DNA of 64,000 nt from Limisphaera sp049537155. Lineage in GTDB: Bacteria; Verrucomicrobiota; Verrucomicrobiia; Limisphaerales; Limisphaeraceae. The position numbers and the translations under genes are program-made. This document shows, piece after piece, positions 1 to 8,697 of this stretch (positions are counted from its first letter, which is position 1; each line of letters opens with the position of its first letter). The DNA lies in contig NZ_JBMVQZ010000008.1 in assembly GCF_049537155.1 (NCBI RefSeq), positions 123,497 to 187,496 of the forward strand. Direction: 5' to 3'. The notes under the pieces were generated by a model. The model did not search any database. It saw nothing but the letters and a program-made list of their open reading frames with translations, and was not told the DNA's origin.

Positions 1-438
1 CTTGAGGAACGGGCAGATGAGGTCGATCACCTTGATTCCGGTGACCAGCAGCTGGGGGGAGGTGGACTGCTCGGTCAGACTGGGCGCCTTGCGGTGGATG
101 GGGTAGCGCTTCTCGGCCTGAATGGGCCCGCGCTCATCCACGGGCTCACCGGTCACGTTCAACACCCGGCCGAGCACGCCATCGCCCACGGGCACGGAGA
201 TGGGACCGCCGGTGTCGATCACCTCGTAGCCCCGTTTCATGCCGTCGGTGGAGCCCATGCAGATGGTCCGCACCCAGTTGTCGCCCAGGTGCTGTTGGAC
301 CTCCAGCACCCGTTTGACGCGGCCCTCGCCGGGCACGTCGTACTCGATGGTCAACGCGTTGTAGATGGCCGGGACCTGCTCCGGAAATTCGACGTCCACG
401 ACCGGACCGATAACCTGAACAACTCTCCCTTTGTTCAT
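1..438 (-). CDS. atpD: F-type ATP synthase beta subunit, N-terminal part (cut by window edge)
   Basis: This is the catalytic beta subunit of the cytoplasmic F1 sector, which makes ATP from ADP and phosphate. Only the first 146 codons are in the window. The protein starts MNKGRVVQVIGPVVDVEFP, the usual beta-subunit opening, and continues through the beta-barrel domain (motif GRVLNVTGEPVDERGPI) to the region before the Walker A loop, which lies outside. The start codon is 12 bases downstream of the atpG stop, so it is the next gene of the atp operon. The identification is firm; catalytic residues cannot be checked here. Confidence 0.95.
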   Translation of the reverse strand, partial: MNKGRVVQVIGPVVDVEFPEQVPAIYNALTIEYDVPGEGRVKRVLEVQQHLGDNWVRTICMGSTDGMKRGYEVIDTGGPISVPVGDGVLGRVLNVTGEPVDERGPIQAEKRYPIHRKAPSLTEQSTSPQLLVTGIKVIDLICPFLK

Positions 439-450
439 GACGTTGCGAGA

Positions 451-1329
451 TCAGGACAGGGCCATTTGGGCGGTGGCGATTTCCAACAATTCCTTGGTGA
501 TGCCCGCCTGGCGCAGTTTGTTGTATTGCAGCGTGAGGTCCTTGACCAGTTGGTTGGCGTTTTCGGTGGCGTTTTTCATGGCCACCATGCGCGCGCTGTG
601 TTCACTGGCCTTGGCCTCCAGCAAGACCTGGTAAATCCGATAATTGACGTAGTGCGGCAGCAGTGCACCCAGGACCCGCTCGGGGGCCGGTTCGAAGAGG
701 AACTCGGTGGCGCCGCGCAGCAACTCGCCTCCCATCTCCTCTCCCCGTTGGTCGGCCGAGACGGCTCGGATTTCGCGGAGGGGTAGCAGGGGGAAAACCT
801 CCGGCCGCTGCACCAGCGTGGAGACGAAGTTCATGAAGAGCACATCCACGCGGTTGAACTCGCCCTTGAGGAAGCCCTCCTGGACGAACCGGGAGATGGC
901 ACGGGCCTCGGCGAATTGCGGGGTGTCCTTGTAGGAGAACTCGGCCAGGAGCGTGCGGCGTGCCCGTGCCAGGAACTGGGCGGCCTTGCGTCCGGCCGCG
1001 ACGAACACGGTCTCGCGCGGGTCGAACTTGACGGCTTCACGGAAGAGGGTGCTGTTGAGTGCGCCGCACAGGCCCTTGTCGGTGCTGACCAAAACCACGC
1101 AACGCCGGCCGCCGGGGCGTTCTTCCATGAGCGGATGGGTGAAATCGGTGACCGTGGGCAGCAGCTCCGCCAGGATCCGGTTCATGGCGGAGGCGTACGG
1201 GCGGCCCGCCAGGGCGGCCTGCTGGGCCTTGCGCATCTTGGCCGCGGCGACCATCTGCATGGCCCGGGTGATCTGGGCCGTGCTCTTGACCGATCGGATG
1301 CGGCGTCGGATGTCGCGGAGACTGGGCAT
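451..1329 (-). CDS. atpG: F-type ATP synthase gamma subunit
   Basis: This is the central rotor shaft that couples proton flow through Fo to catalysis in F1. The 292-residue product has the long N-terminal coiled-coil helix (MPSLRDIRRRIRSVKSTAQI, then MQMVAAAKMRKAQ) and the matching C-terminal helix (SARMVAMKNATENANQLVKDL). Both are diagnostic of gamma subunits, and the length is normal for the family. It sits between atpA and atpD, the standard order, with 21 bases to the atpA stop. Nothing in it is unusual. Confidence 0.97.
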   Translation of the reverse strand: MPSLRDIRRRIRSVKSTAQITRAMQMVAAAKMRKAQQAALAGRPYASAMNRILAELLPTVTDFTHPLMEERPGGRRCVVLVSTDKGLCGALNSTLFREAVKFDPRETVFVAAGRKAAQFLARARRTLLAEFSYKDTPQFAEARAISRFVQEGFLKGEFNRVDVLFMNFVSTLVQRPEVFPLLPLREIRAVSADQRGEEMGGELLRGATEFLFEPAPERVLGALLPHYVNYRIYQVLLEAKASEHSARMVAMKNATENANQLVKDLTLQYNKLRQAGITKELLEIATAQMALS

Positions 1330-1350
1330 GGGTGGGGGAGGGATCGGGGT

Positions 1351-2883
1351 TTACCGCCAGGTCTGTTTGAACTCGGTGACGGCGGATTTCAGCCCGGCCA
1401 CCACTTCGTCGGTGAGCACCTTTTCCTTTCGGATTTTGGCCAGGAGATCGGGCTTGCGGGTGGTGAGATAGTCCACCAGCCCGGCCTGGAACTCCTTGAT
1501 TCGTTCCACCGGCACGTCGTCCATGAAGGCGTTCTGGACGGTCCAAAGGACGGCCACCTGGATTTCGACCGGGACCGGCTTGTACTGTTCCTGTTTGAAG
1601 ACTTCGACGATGCGCTTGCCGCGTTCGAGCTTGGCTTGGGTGACGGCGTCCAGATCGGAGCCGAACTGGGCGAAGGCCGCCAGTTCACGGAACTGGGCCA
1701 ATTCACCCTTGATCCGCGCGGCCACCTGTTTCATGGCCTTGATCTGGGCCGCCGACCCGACACGGGAAACGGACAGCCCCACCGAAATGGCCGGGCGCAC
1801 GCCCTGGTAGAAGAGGTCGGTTTCCAGGTAGATCTGGCCGTCCGTGATGGAGATGACGTTGGTTGGGATGTAGGCCGACACGTCGCCGAGTTGGGTTTCG
1901 ATGATGGGCAGGGCTGTGAGGGAGCCGTTGCCGTAGTTCTCGTTCAGGCGTGCGGCGCGTTCAAGCAGGCGGCTGTGCAGGTAGAAGATGTCACCGGGAT
2001 AGGCCTCGCGTCCGGAGGGCCGCTTGAGCACGAGGGAGACCTGGCGGTAGGCGACGGCGTGCTTGGAAAGGTCGTCGTAGACGATCAGGGCGTCCATGCC
2101 GTTGTCCATGAACCACTCGCCCATGGCGCAGCCGGCGAAGGGGGCCAGGTACTGGTTGGTGGCGGCGTCGGAGGCCGGGGCGGCCACCACGATGGTGTAG
2201 GGCATGGCACCGTGCTCCTCCAGCACGCTGATCAGCCGGGCGATGTTGGACTGTTTCTGTCCGATGGCCACGTAGATGCTGTAGAGCGGGCGGTAGGAGG
2301 TGTCGCCTGCCTGCTCGGCCTCCCGGTTGAGCCGGGCGTTGTTGATGATGGTGTCGATGGCGAGGGTGGTCTTGCCGGTGGACCGGTCGCCGATGATGAG
2401 CTCGCGCTGGCCCCGGCCGATGGGGATCATGGCGTCAATGGCCATGATGCCGGTCTGGACGGGTTGATTGACCGAGCGCCGTTTGATGATGCCGGGGGCG
2501 ATTTTTTCCACCGGGTAGAACGTATCCGTCTGGATGGGGCCCTTGCCGTCGAGCGGGCGCCCGAGGGCGTCCACCACGCGGCCCAGCAGTGCCTTGCCCA
2601 CGGGGACCTGGAGCACCTTGCCTGTGGTGCGGACCTCGTGCCCCTCGCGGACGCTGGTGAAATCGCCCAGCAGGATGGCGCCGACCTCGGTTTCCTCGAG
2701 GTTCAACGCCAGGCCCATGACTCCGTTGCCGAAGTCGAGCATTTCGTTGAGCATGGCGTCGTCCAGACCCTCGATGCGGACGACACCGTCGCCCACCTCC
2801 CGGACGATGCCGACGTTTTGGCGGCGGGCGGTGGTTTTGGCTTCCGCAATACGGGCTTCGATCTCCTGCAACAATTGGCTCAT
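1351..2883 (-). CDS. atpA: F-type ATP synthase alpha subunit
   Basis: This is the non-catalytic nucleotide-binding subunit of the F1 hexamer. The product is 510 residues, close to the usual 500-515. The Walker A loop GDRSTGKT lies at about residues 165-172. The segment around ALIVYDDLSKHAVAYRQ is the Walker B region, and PAISVGLSVSRVGSAAQ is the alpha signature that contains the conserved arginine. The N-terminal helix MSQLLQEIEARI that contacts the delta subunit is present, which matters because the neighbouring delta subunit is short. An 80-base spacer separates it from atpH. Confidence 0.98.
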   Translation of the reverse strand: MSQLLQEIEARIAEAKTTARRQNVGIVREVGDGVVRIEGLDDAMLNEMLDFGNGVMGLALNLEETEVGAILLGDFTSVREGHEVRTTGKVLQVPVGKALLGRVVDALGRPLDGKGPIQTDTFYPVEKIAPGIIKRRSVNQPVQTGIMAIDAMIPIGRGQRELIIGDRSTGKTTLAIDTIINNARLNREAEQAGDTSYRPLYSIYVAIGQKQSNIARLISVLEEHGAMPYTIVVAAPASDAATNQYLAPFAGCAMGEWFMDNGMDALIVYDDLSKHAVAYRQVSLVLKRPSGREAYPGDIFYLHSRLLERAARLNENYGNGSLTALPIIETQLGDVSAYIPTNVISITDGQIYLETDLFYQGVRPAISVGLSVSRVGSAAQIKAMKQVAARIKGELAQFRELAAFAQFGSDLDAVTQAKLERGKRIVEVFKQEQYKPVPVEIQVAVLWTVQNAFMDDVPVERIKEFQAGLVDYLTTRKPDLLAKIRKEKVLTDEVVAGLKSAVTEFKQTWR

Positions 2884-2963
2884 AAACCGGTCGTCGTTTC
2901 TCGGCTCGGGAGCGGGGGAGCGGGCCTTTCTGGAATGTCCCGATCCCGCCTGCTCCTGTGGGT

Positions 2964-3359
2964 TCAGTCAAAACTTTCTGCCAGTTGACGCAAGCGCCCC
3001 AGCACGCTGGCGTCGTAGACGTCGCTGCCCACGCGCAGGCGGAGTCCGGCTATGAGCGCCGGCTCCACGGCGTACTGCCAGTACAGGCCGGGCCCGTAAC
3101 GCTGGCCGACCTGCTGGTGCAACCGTTCCCGGAGGTCCTCCGGCAGCGGGACGGCGGTTTCGACCCGTGCGGTACGGCGTTGGATGTCCAGCTTGACCAG
3201 GCGCTGGAAGTGGCTCAGGAGCCGGAGATAACCGCGCGGCCGTTGCGCCAGCACCTGGTCCACCACGGCGCGCACGCGCGCCTCGTCCAGCCGCCCCTCC
3301 ACCAGGCAGAGGCGGTGGAGCCGTTTGGCCTCGCGTCGGATCAGTCGGTTGCTGATCAT
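2964..3359 (-). CDS. atpH: F-type ATP synthase delta subunit, unusually short
   Basis: Delta (OSCP) forms the peripheral stalk with subunit b and binds the top of F1. The product has 131 residues, whereas typical bacterial delta subunits have about 175-185. The C-terminal half is recognisable: a segment like FQRLVKLDIQRRTARVETAVPL, then LIAGLRLRVGSDVYDASVLG, the conserved delta ending. The missing part falls in the N-terminal helical bundle. No upstream extension is available, because the gene begins 34 bases after the atpF stop. Position in the operon makes the assignment secure although similarity is weak. Confidence 0.88.
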   Translation of the reverse strand: MISNRLIRREAKRLHRLCLVEGRLDEARVRAVVDQVLAQRPRGYLRLLSHFQRLVKLDIQRRTARVETAVPLPEDLRERLHQQVGQRYGPGLYWQYAVEPALIAGLRLRVGSDVYDASVLGRLRQLAESFD

Positions 3360-3393
3360 CGGTCAGACCTGCCGGGAACGGTTCAGCTGTCTG

Positions 3394-3894
3394 TCATGCG
3401 GCCACCTGGCGGGTGGCTTCCTCGAGGATGCGGCGCTGATCCTCGGGTGTGAGGACCTTGCCGGTGACGGCCGCGGTGGTTTGGACCACCAGTCGGCCGA
3501 CCTCGCGCCTGAGTTCGTCCAGCATCCGCGCCCGGTCGAGCTCGGCGGCTTCCCGGGCCTTGGCAAGGATTTGCTCGGCCGTGGCCACGGCCTTCTGGGT
3601 TTCCTCTGCTTGGAGCCGGGCCGCGGCCTGGCGGGCCTCCTCGATGAGTTTTTGCGCCTGGGTCTGGGCCTGGGCCAGGATTTCGCGCCGCTGCCGTTCG
3701 GTGGCCTCCAACTCGGCCCGGATCCGTTCGGCCTGGGCCATGCTCTCGGCGATCTTTTGCCGGCGCAATTCCAGCATGCGCAGCACCGGCTGGTAGGCCC
3801 ATTTCCACAGGACGAACAGGACGATGGCGAAGTTGATCGTTTGGGCGATCAACTTGGGCCACTGAATACCCAGCGTCTGGAGGGTTTCGCCCAT
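3394..3894 (-). CDS. atpF: F-type ATP synthase subunit b
   Basis: Subunit b is the membrane-anchored peripheral stalk. The product (166 residues) has one hydrophobic segment at about residues 12-35 (FAIVLFVLWKWAYQPVL). A long charged, Ala/Glu/Arg/Gln-rich helix follows and fills the rest, as expected for a coiled-coil stalk. Its length is normal for b. It lies between atpE and atpH, 7 bases after the atpE stop. No second b-type gene (b') is seen in the operon. Confidence 0.95.
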   Translation of the reverse strand: MGETLQTLGIQWPKLIAQTINFAIVLFVLWKWAYQPVLRMLELRRQKIAESMAQAERIRAELEATERQRREILAQAQTQAQKLIEEARQAAARLQAEETQKAVATAEQILAKAREAAELDRARMLDELRREVGRLVVQTTAAVTGKVLTPEDQRRILEEATRQVAA

Positions 3895-3901
3895 AACCGG
3901 C

Positions 3902-4108
3902 TCAGCGTGGCACGACGAAGTAGATCAGGATGGCCAGACCTTCCGCCAGCGCCATGCCGATCAGCGCCGTGGTGAACACCTTGCCGAAGGCGCCCGGATT
4001 GCGGCCGATGGCCTCCGAGGCTTTGGCGGCGGCGATGCCGACGCCGAGGGCTGCTCCCATGCCCACCAGACCGATGGGCAGATTGCCGGACAATTCTGCG
4101 AGCATCAT
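3902..4108 (-). CDS. atpE: F-type ATP synthase subunit c (proton ring)
   Basis: Subunit c forms the rotating membrane ring. From the ATG at 4108 the product is 68 residues with two hydrophobic helices. The first holds the glycine-rich packing motif GMGAALGVGIAAAKA, and the second holds the ion-binding carboxylate, Glu56, in GMALAEGLAI. The sodium-binding signature (Gln in helix 1, Ser or Thr after the Glu) is absent, so it should carry protons. An upstream GTG at 4174 would add a charged 22-residue stretch with no likeness to c subunits. A second ATG follows directly at 4105. Confidence 0.93.
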   Translation of the reverse strand: MMLAELSGNLPIGLVGMGAALGVGIAAAKASEAIGRNPGAFGKVFTTALIGMALAEGLAILIYFVVPR

Positions 4109-4198
4109 AGCAACGTTTTCAGGTTTCCAGGTTTTCGGTTTCTCAGGGTTTCCGCGGTCGTCCGCGCGTGGCACGGTCCCGACCGCCGAAATTCTGTA

Positions 4199-5119
4199 CT
4201 AATGGCCCGCCGCGGAGCCGTGTTCCTCCTCCTCCACGTGCGAGCACAAGGTGCCGATGAACGCGATGGACAGGAGAGTGAACACCAGCGCCTGCACCAC
4301 CGCAACCAACAGTTCCAGGAAATAAAACGGCAATGCACCGATCCCCAGCGGCGAGTGGGTGAGCATGATCGTCAGCACGCTTTCCCCACCGTAGATGTTT
4401 CCATAGAGACGCATGGCCAGTGCCACCGGCCGGATGCAGATGGAAATGACCTCGATCAGGCCGATGAACAGAAAGATCAGCGAGAGTGGGATGACGATCC
4501 ATCCGCGCATGCCGCCCTTGACGCCGAAGATGTGTTTGATGAGTCCCACGGGGCCGTTGTAACGGATGGCCCACCAGGTGCTCATGATGAAGAAAACGGC
4601 GGCCATGGCCACGGTCATGTTGGCGTCGGCCGTGGGCGGCCGCAGGAGCGGCTTCTCCACATGGTCCACGCCGAAGGGGCCGGGCCCGGGGTGTCCCCAG
4701 CCGATGCTGCCCACGCCGGGCAGCAGGCCCATGAGATTCGAGATGACGATGAACAGGAAGAAGGTTGCCACCAGCGGAAAGCTCCATCGGGCCACCTTGG
4801 GCTCCAGCAGGCCCTTGGTGAGTTCTTCGAGGCTTTCCACGGCGGTTTCGATGAGGTTCTGCACGCCGGTGGGGACCTCCTGCATCCGGCGCGTGCCAAG
4901 CCGGACCACCAGGAAGATCACCAGGGCGATCAACCAGGTGTACACCATGGAATTGGTCACGGGCAGCGGCCCCACGTAAAACAACACCGGCGCATCCGGC
5001 GTGACGGGTGGCCCCGCCTCGGTTCCATGGCCGTGCCCGGCCGACCCGGCGGCCCATGCCGCCATCGGCCAGAGCAGGACACCCATGACCCACCAGAATG
5101 TTCGCAACGACCGCATCAT
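4199..5119 (-). CDS. atpB: F-type ATP synthase subunit a
   Basis: Subunit a forms the two proton half-channels against the c ring. The product has several membrane helices and the conserved region around ALAMRLYGNIYGGE, which carries the essential arginine, plus VVQALVFTLLSIAFIGT near the C-terminus. From the ATG at 5119 (another ATG follows at 5116) the protein is 306 residues. It opens with a signal-peptide-like segment ending AAWA, then a His/Gly-rich periplasmic stretch before the first conserved helix. The frame stays open upstream to a TTG at 5266, but that extension has no family similarity. It is the first gene of the operon seen here; no atpI precedes it. Confidence 0.94.
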   Translation of the reverse strand: MMRSLRTFWWVMGVLLWPMAAWAAGSAGHGHGTEAGPPVTPDAPVLFYVGPLPVTNSMVYTWLIALVIFLVVRLGTRRMQEVPTGVQNLIETAVESLEELTKGLLEPKVARWSFPLVATFFLFIVISNLMGLLPGVGSIGWGHPGPGPFGVDHVEKPLLRPPTADANMTVAMAAVFFIMSTWWAIRYNGPVGLIKHIFGVKGGMRGWIVIPLSLIFLFIGLIEVISICIRPVALAMRLYGNIYGGESVLTIMLTHSPLGIGALPFYFLELLVAVVQALVFTLLSIAFIGTLCSHVEEEEHGSAAGH

Positions 5120-5355
5120 CGAATCGTCGAGTCCCGGCGTGTAGACCGAGAGAAATGATCCCTCGCCCCGGCGGAAAGGGTTGGGTTTCCGCCTTGGCGG
5201 CGAAGCGGCAGCGAAGCTGGACGATGCGGCGCGATTTCTCAAGTCTTTTTCGAGGTGATTCACCAATTTTTTTCATGGTGGCCGCCGCGGGCCCCAAAGC
5301 CGGGGGCCGGTGCATGATTTGACCCGGTTGGTGGGTTGGCTCATGCTGGGGCGGC

Positions 5356-6435
5356 ATGGGCAACACGTTTGGCCATCTTTTCCGAGTGACCACGTGGGGG
5401 GAATCGCACGGGGGCGGAGTGGGTGCGGTGGTGGACGGATGTCCGCCGCGGCTGCCCCTCACCGAGGCGGATATTCAGCCGGAGCTGGACCGGCGCCGGC
5501 CCGGACAGTCGGCCATCGTGACCCCCCGGAAGGAGTCGGACCGCGTGGAGATTCTCAGCGGCACGTTCGAGGGAATGACCCTGGGCACGCCGATCTGTCT
5601 GTGGGTGAGGAACGAGGATGCGCGGCCGGAGGCGTACGCCGAGATGGCCCGAAAATTCAGGCCGTCGCATGCGGACTACACCTATCAGGCCAAGTACGGC
5701 ATCCGCAACTGGCAGGGCGGAGGCCGGAGCAGTGCCCGTGAGACCGTGGGGCGCGTGGCGGCCGGCGCCATTGCGCGCAAATGGCTGCGATTGACTTACG
5801 GAGTGGAGATTGTGGCCTGGGTGGCGCAGGTGCATGAAATCGTGGGCCGGGTGGACCCGGACCACGTCACGCGCGAGGCGGTGGACGCCACCCCGGTCCG
5901 GTGTCCCGATCCCGAGGCGGCGCCGAGGATGATCGAACTGATCGAGAAGGTGCGCTCGGAAGGGGACACCGTGGGTGGGATCGTCGAGTGTTACGTGCGT
6001 GGGGTGCCGCCGGGGTGGGGCGAACCGGTGTTCGACCGGCTGGAGGCTGATCTGGCCAAGGCGATGCTGAGTCTGCCGGCTTCGAAAGGGTTCGAGATCG
6101 GGTCCGGCTTTGCCTGCGTGCAGATGACCGGCCGGCAACACAACGATCCGTTCCGGGTCCGGGACGGCCGGGTGTTCACGCCCACCAATCATTCAGGGGG
6201 TGTGCAGGGCGGGATCTCCAACGGCATGCCCATCCGGTTTCGCGTGGCCTTCAAACCCGTGGCCACCATCATGCACGAGCAGGACACGGTGGACGTGGAA
6301 GGGCGGGAAACGACTCTCAAAGGCCGGGGCCGACACGACCCGTGTGTGCTGCCGCGGGCCGTTCCAATTGTCGAGGCCATGACCGCGTTGGTCCTGGCCG
6401 ATCACGCGCTGCGCCACCGTGCGCAGTGCGGGTGA
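5356..6435 (+). CDS. aroC: Chorismate synthase
   Basis: The enzyme converts 5-enolpyruvylshikimate-3-phosphate to chorismate with reduced FMN, the last step of the shikimate pathway. The 359-residue product begins MGNTFGHLFRVTTWGESHGG with the signature GESHG at residues 15-19. It also has the second signature around WQGGGRSSARETVGRVAAGA and the late motif SGGVQGGISNGMPI. Length is normal. It is divergent from the atp operon, with about 240 bases between the start codons, so both promoters should lie in that gap. No other aro gene is nearby. Confidence 0.97.
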   Translation: MGNTFGHLFRVTTWGESHGGGVGAVVDGCPPRLPLTEADIQPELDRRRPGQSAIVTPRKESDRVEILSGTFEGMTLGTPICLWVRNEDARPEAYAEMARKFRPSHADYTYQAKYGIRNWQGGGRSSARETVGRVAAGAIARKWLRLTYGVEIVAWVAQVHEIVGRVDPDHVTREAVDATPVRCPDPEAAPRMIELIEKVRSEGDTVGGIVECYVRGVPPGWGEPVFDRLEADLAKAMLSLPASKGFEIGSGFACVQMTGRQHNDPFRVRDGRVFTPTNHSGGVQGGISNGMPIRFRVAFKPVATIMHEQDTVDVEGRETTLKGRGRHDPCVLPRAVPIVEAMTALVLADHALRHRAQCG

Positions 6436-6769
6436 GCCGGCCCGGCCCGGCTGCCGGGATGGGTTTGGCTGACCGGGTGAATTCCCGGGAACGAACCAAG
6501 CCCGAAGGTCCCCATGCCCGTCATCCCCTGCACCCGGCGGGGTTGCCGGCGCGCGAGCCCAGTGCCGGAGCCTCGCCCGGCCGGGAGGGGATCCTTCCGT
6601 CGCAGGCCGGGAACGAACGCGGGGTTTGCCGGTACGTGCACGGATGGCCTGTCGTCGGCAACTCCGTGGGGCAGGTGAATCTCGAGAGGGCAGGCGTCCT
6701 TGACCGGACCGGGTGCGTGCCTATCATGCGTTGAGTTTTGCGATCGCTTGCGAAAACCAAAGGACGATT
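6436..6769. other. Intergenic region aroC-eno
   Basis: This 334-base gap has no convincing coding frame. Its right end carries the eno promoter and ribosome binding site described separately. GC-rich inverted sequences occur just after the aroC stop, but no stem followed by a T-run was found that would count as a terminator. Confidence 0.6.
6700..6727 (+). promoter_or_regulatory. Probable sigma-70 promoter of eno
   Basis: A -35 box TTGACC at 6700-6705 and a -10 box TATCAT at 6722-6727 are separated by 16 bases. Each matches five of six consensus positions. The eno start codon is 42 bases downstream, after an AAAGGA ribosome binding site at 6759-6764. Confidence 0.55.
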
Positions 6770-8062
6770 ATGACCAACATTGAGAGTATCCAGGCTCGGG
6801 AGATTCTGGATTCCCGCGGGAATCCGACGGTGGAGGTGGATGTCACGCTCGTTTGCGGCGCGGCCGGGCGGGCGGCCGTGCCCTCGGGCGCCAGCACGGG
6901 TGAAAACGAGGCGCTCGAACTGCGCGACGGCGACAAGAAACGCTACCTGGGGCGGGGCGTCCTGAAGGCGGTCGAGAACGTGAACAAAAAGATCGCGCCT
7001 GCTTTGGAGGGCGTCGATGCCCTGGATCAACTGACCGTGGACCGCATCATGCTGGAGCTGGACGGGACGGAGACCAAGTCCAAGCTCGGTGCCAATGCAA
7101 TTCTGGCGGTGTCGCTTGCCACGGCCAAGGCCGCGGCGGCCGCGGTTGGCCAGCCGTTGTTCCGGTATCTGGGCGGTCCCAACGCGAAGGTGCTGCCCGT
7201 GCCCATGGCCAATGTGATCAATGGCGGTGCGCACTCCGACGCGCCCATCGATTTCCAGGAGTTCATGATCATGCCGTTGGGGCGGCCCACCTTCCGTGAG
7301 GGACTGCGCGCCATCACCGAGACTTTTCACGCGCTGAAGGGCGTGCTCAAGCAGCGTGGTCTCAGCACCGCGGTGGGCGACGAAGGCGGTTTCGCGCCGC
7401 GATTGGAGAGCGTGGAGGATGCCCTGGAGGCGATGCTCCAAGCCATCAAGGCGGCCGGTTACAAGGCGGGCAAGGACATCTACCTGGCCCTGGACGTTGC
7501 GGCCTCGGAATTCTACGACGGCAAGGGTAAGTACACCTTCAAGAAGAGCACGAAAGAGACGGTCACCGGAGATGACCTCGTCAGCCTGTACGAGAAGCTG
7601 GTGGCCAGGTACCCGATCGTGAGCATCGAGGACGGTTGTGCCGAGAACGACTGGGAGACTTGGAAGAAGCTGACCCAGCGTTTGGGCGACCGCGTGCAGT
7701 TGGTGGGCGACGACCTGTTTGTCACCAACGTGAAGTTCCTGCGCAAGGGGATCGAGAACGGCGTGGCCAACTCGGTGTTGGTCAAGGTCAACCAGATCGG
7801 GTCGCTCACCGAGACGCTTGACTGTGTGGAACTGGCCAAGACGCACGCCTACACCGCCGTGCTCAGCCACCGTTCGGGCGAGACCGAGGACGCCACCATT
7901 GCCGACATCGCCGTGGCGACCAACTGCGGGCAGATCAAGACCGGATCGCTGAGCCGGTCGGACCGGCTCGCCAAGTACAATCAACTTCTGCGCATCGAAG
8001 AAATCCTGGGCCGGAACGCGGTGTACGCCGGCACCAGCGCCCTGCCGCGCGGGGCACGCTGA
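6770..8062 (+). CDS. eno: Enolase
   Basis: Enolase interconverts 2-phosphoglycerate and phosphoenolpyruvate in glycolysis. The product is 430 residues, typical length. It opens MTNIESIQAREILDSRGNPT and carries the substrate loop PSGASTGENEALELRDGD, the motif GDEGGFAP, the metal-binding region SIEDGCAENDW, the catalytic Lys in VLVKVNQIGSLTET, and SHRSGETEDATIADIAV. The ATG at 6770 is preceded by AAAGGA at a spacing of about 5. An in-frame ATG at 6713 would overlap the promoter and adds an unconserved leader, so it was not used. It appears monocistronic. Confidence 0.98.
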   Translation: MTNIESIQAREILDSRGNPTVEVDVTLVCGAAGRAAVPSGASTGENEALELRDGDKKRYLGRGVLKAVENVNKKIAPALEGVDALDQLTVDRIMLELDGTETKSKLGANAILAVSLATAKAAAAAVGQPLFRYLGGPNAKVLPVPMANVINGGAHSDAPIDFQEFMIMPLGRPTFREGLRAITETFHALKGVLKQRGLSTAVGDEGGFAPRLESVEDALEAMLQAIKAAGYKAGKDIYLALDVAASEFYDGKGKYTFKKSTKETVTGDDLVSLYEKLVARYPIVSIEDGCAENDWETWKKLTQRLGDRVQLVGDDLFVTNVKFLRKGIENGVANSVLVKVNQIGSLTETLDCVELAKTHAYTAVLSHRSGETEDATIADIAVATNCGQIKTGSLSRSDRLAKYNQLLRIEEILGRNAVYAGTSALPRGAR

Positions 8063-8697
8063 CCCGGCTCGGCGCGGACCGTCCGGTTGGCTTCAAGGCC
8101 GTCCCGCAGTGGGGCCAAAACGGCAGCCACTGCTGCGGACGGCCTGCTTTTTCTCCTGTCCGTGCGCCGGAATCTCCTCCCCGACACGCGGGACGCGGGC
8201 GGCCGGAGGCGGCGCCCGGGCGGCGCCTGATCTGAACCGCGCACCAATGCCGGAAGGGTGGGCCGATGCAGGTCCAGCCGCACGTTGGTGTCCGATGTCC
8301 GATGGCGCGCCTCCTGTGGAATGAGGTGGAGCGGCCCGGCTCGGGACGCCCGTGCCGCGGTGGCCCGCAAATAGGGGGAGGCGCCCGCGGGCCTTTCCAT
8401 GCGCTGACAGAAGGGGCCCGCGGTTGGCGGCCAGATGCGTGACCGGGGCACGGCAGGACTGCGGCGTCCGGTTGTTTTGGGACCAAGCCAGACGTTGGGG
8501 CCTCTGCGCAGATGCCGACACACGGGCGAGGGACCAAAGGCTGCGTACGCAGCCGGCAGCAGATGGCAACCTGGCCCGGCGGGTGCAGCGGAGCCGGGTC
8601 AGAAGGGAAGGATTCGGTGGTTCGGCGGTGCGAACTGGAGATCTTGACGGGGCATTTTTTTGAGCAGAATGGGCAGGCAACAACTCCAATCTTAAGC
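8063..8697. other. Intergenic region eno-glycosyltransferase
   Basis: This 635-base stretch has open frames on both strands, but none has recognisable protein character or a ribosome binding site. It includes a 16-base perfect palindrome (8539-8554). A TTGACG at 8644-8649 could serve as a -35 element for the downstream gene, but the -10 region is poor. Confidence 0.5.
8539..8554. repeat. 16-base perfect palindrome
   Basis: GGCTGCGTACGCAGCC reads identically on both strands. It lies about 145 bases upstream of the glycosyltransferase start at 8698 in otherwise featureless sequence. It could be an operator half-site pair, or it could be chance in GC-rich DNA. No second copy was noticed. Confidence 0.3.

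Noticed and set aside
916..2988. Long open frame (about 690 codons) on the plus strand across atpG and atpA
   Set aside because: It is the complement of two conserved genes, has His/Gly/Asp-rich shadow composition, and shows no domain. Similar long antisense frames occur opposite the helicase (11925-13868), the Prc-type protease (35392-37683) and the PilT genes (53257-55683).
6436..6560. GC-rich inverted sequences after aroC as a terminator
   Set aside because: Stems are imperfect and no run of Ts follows.
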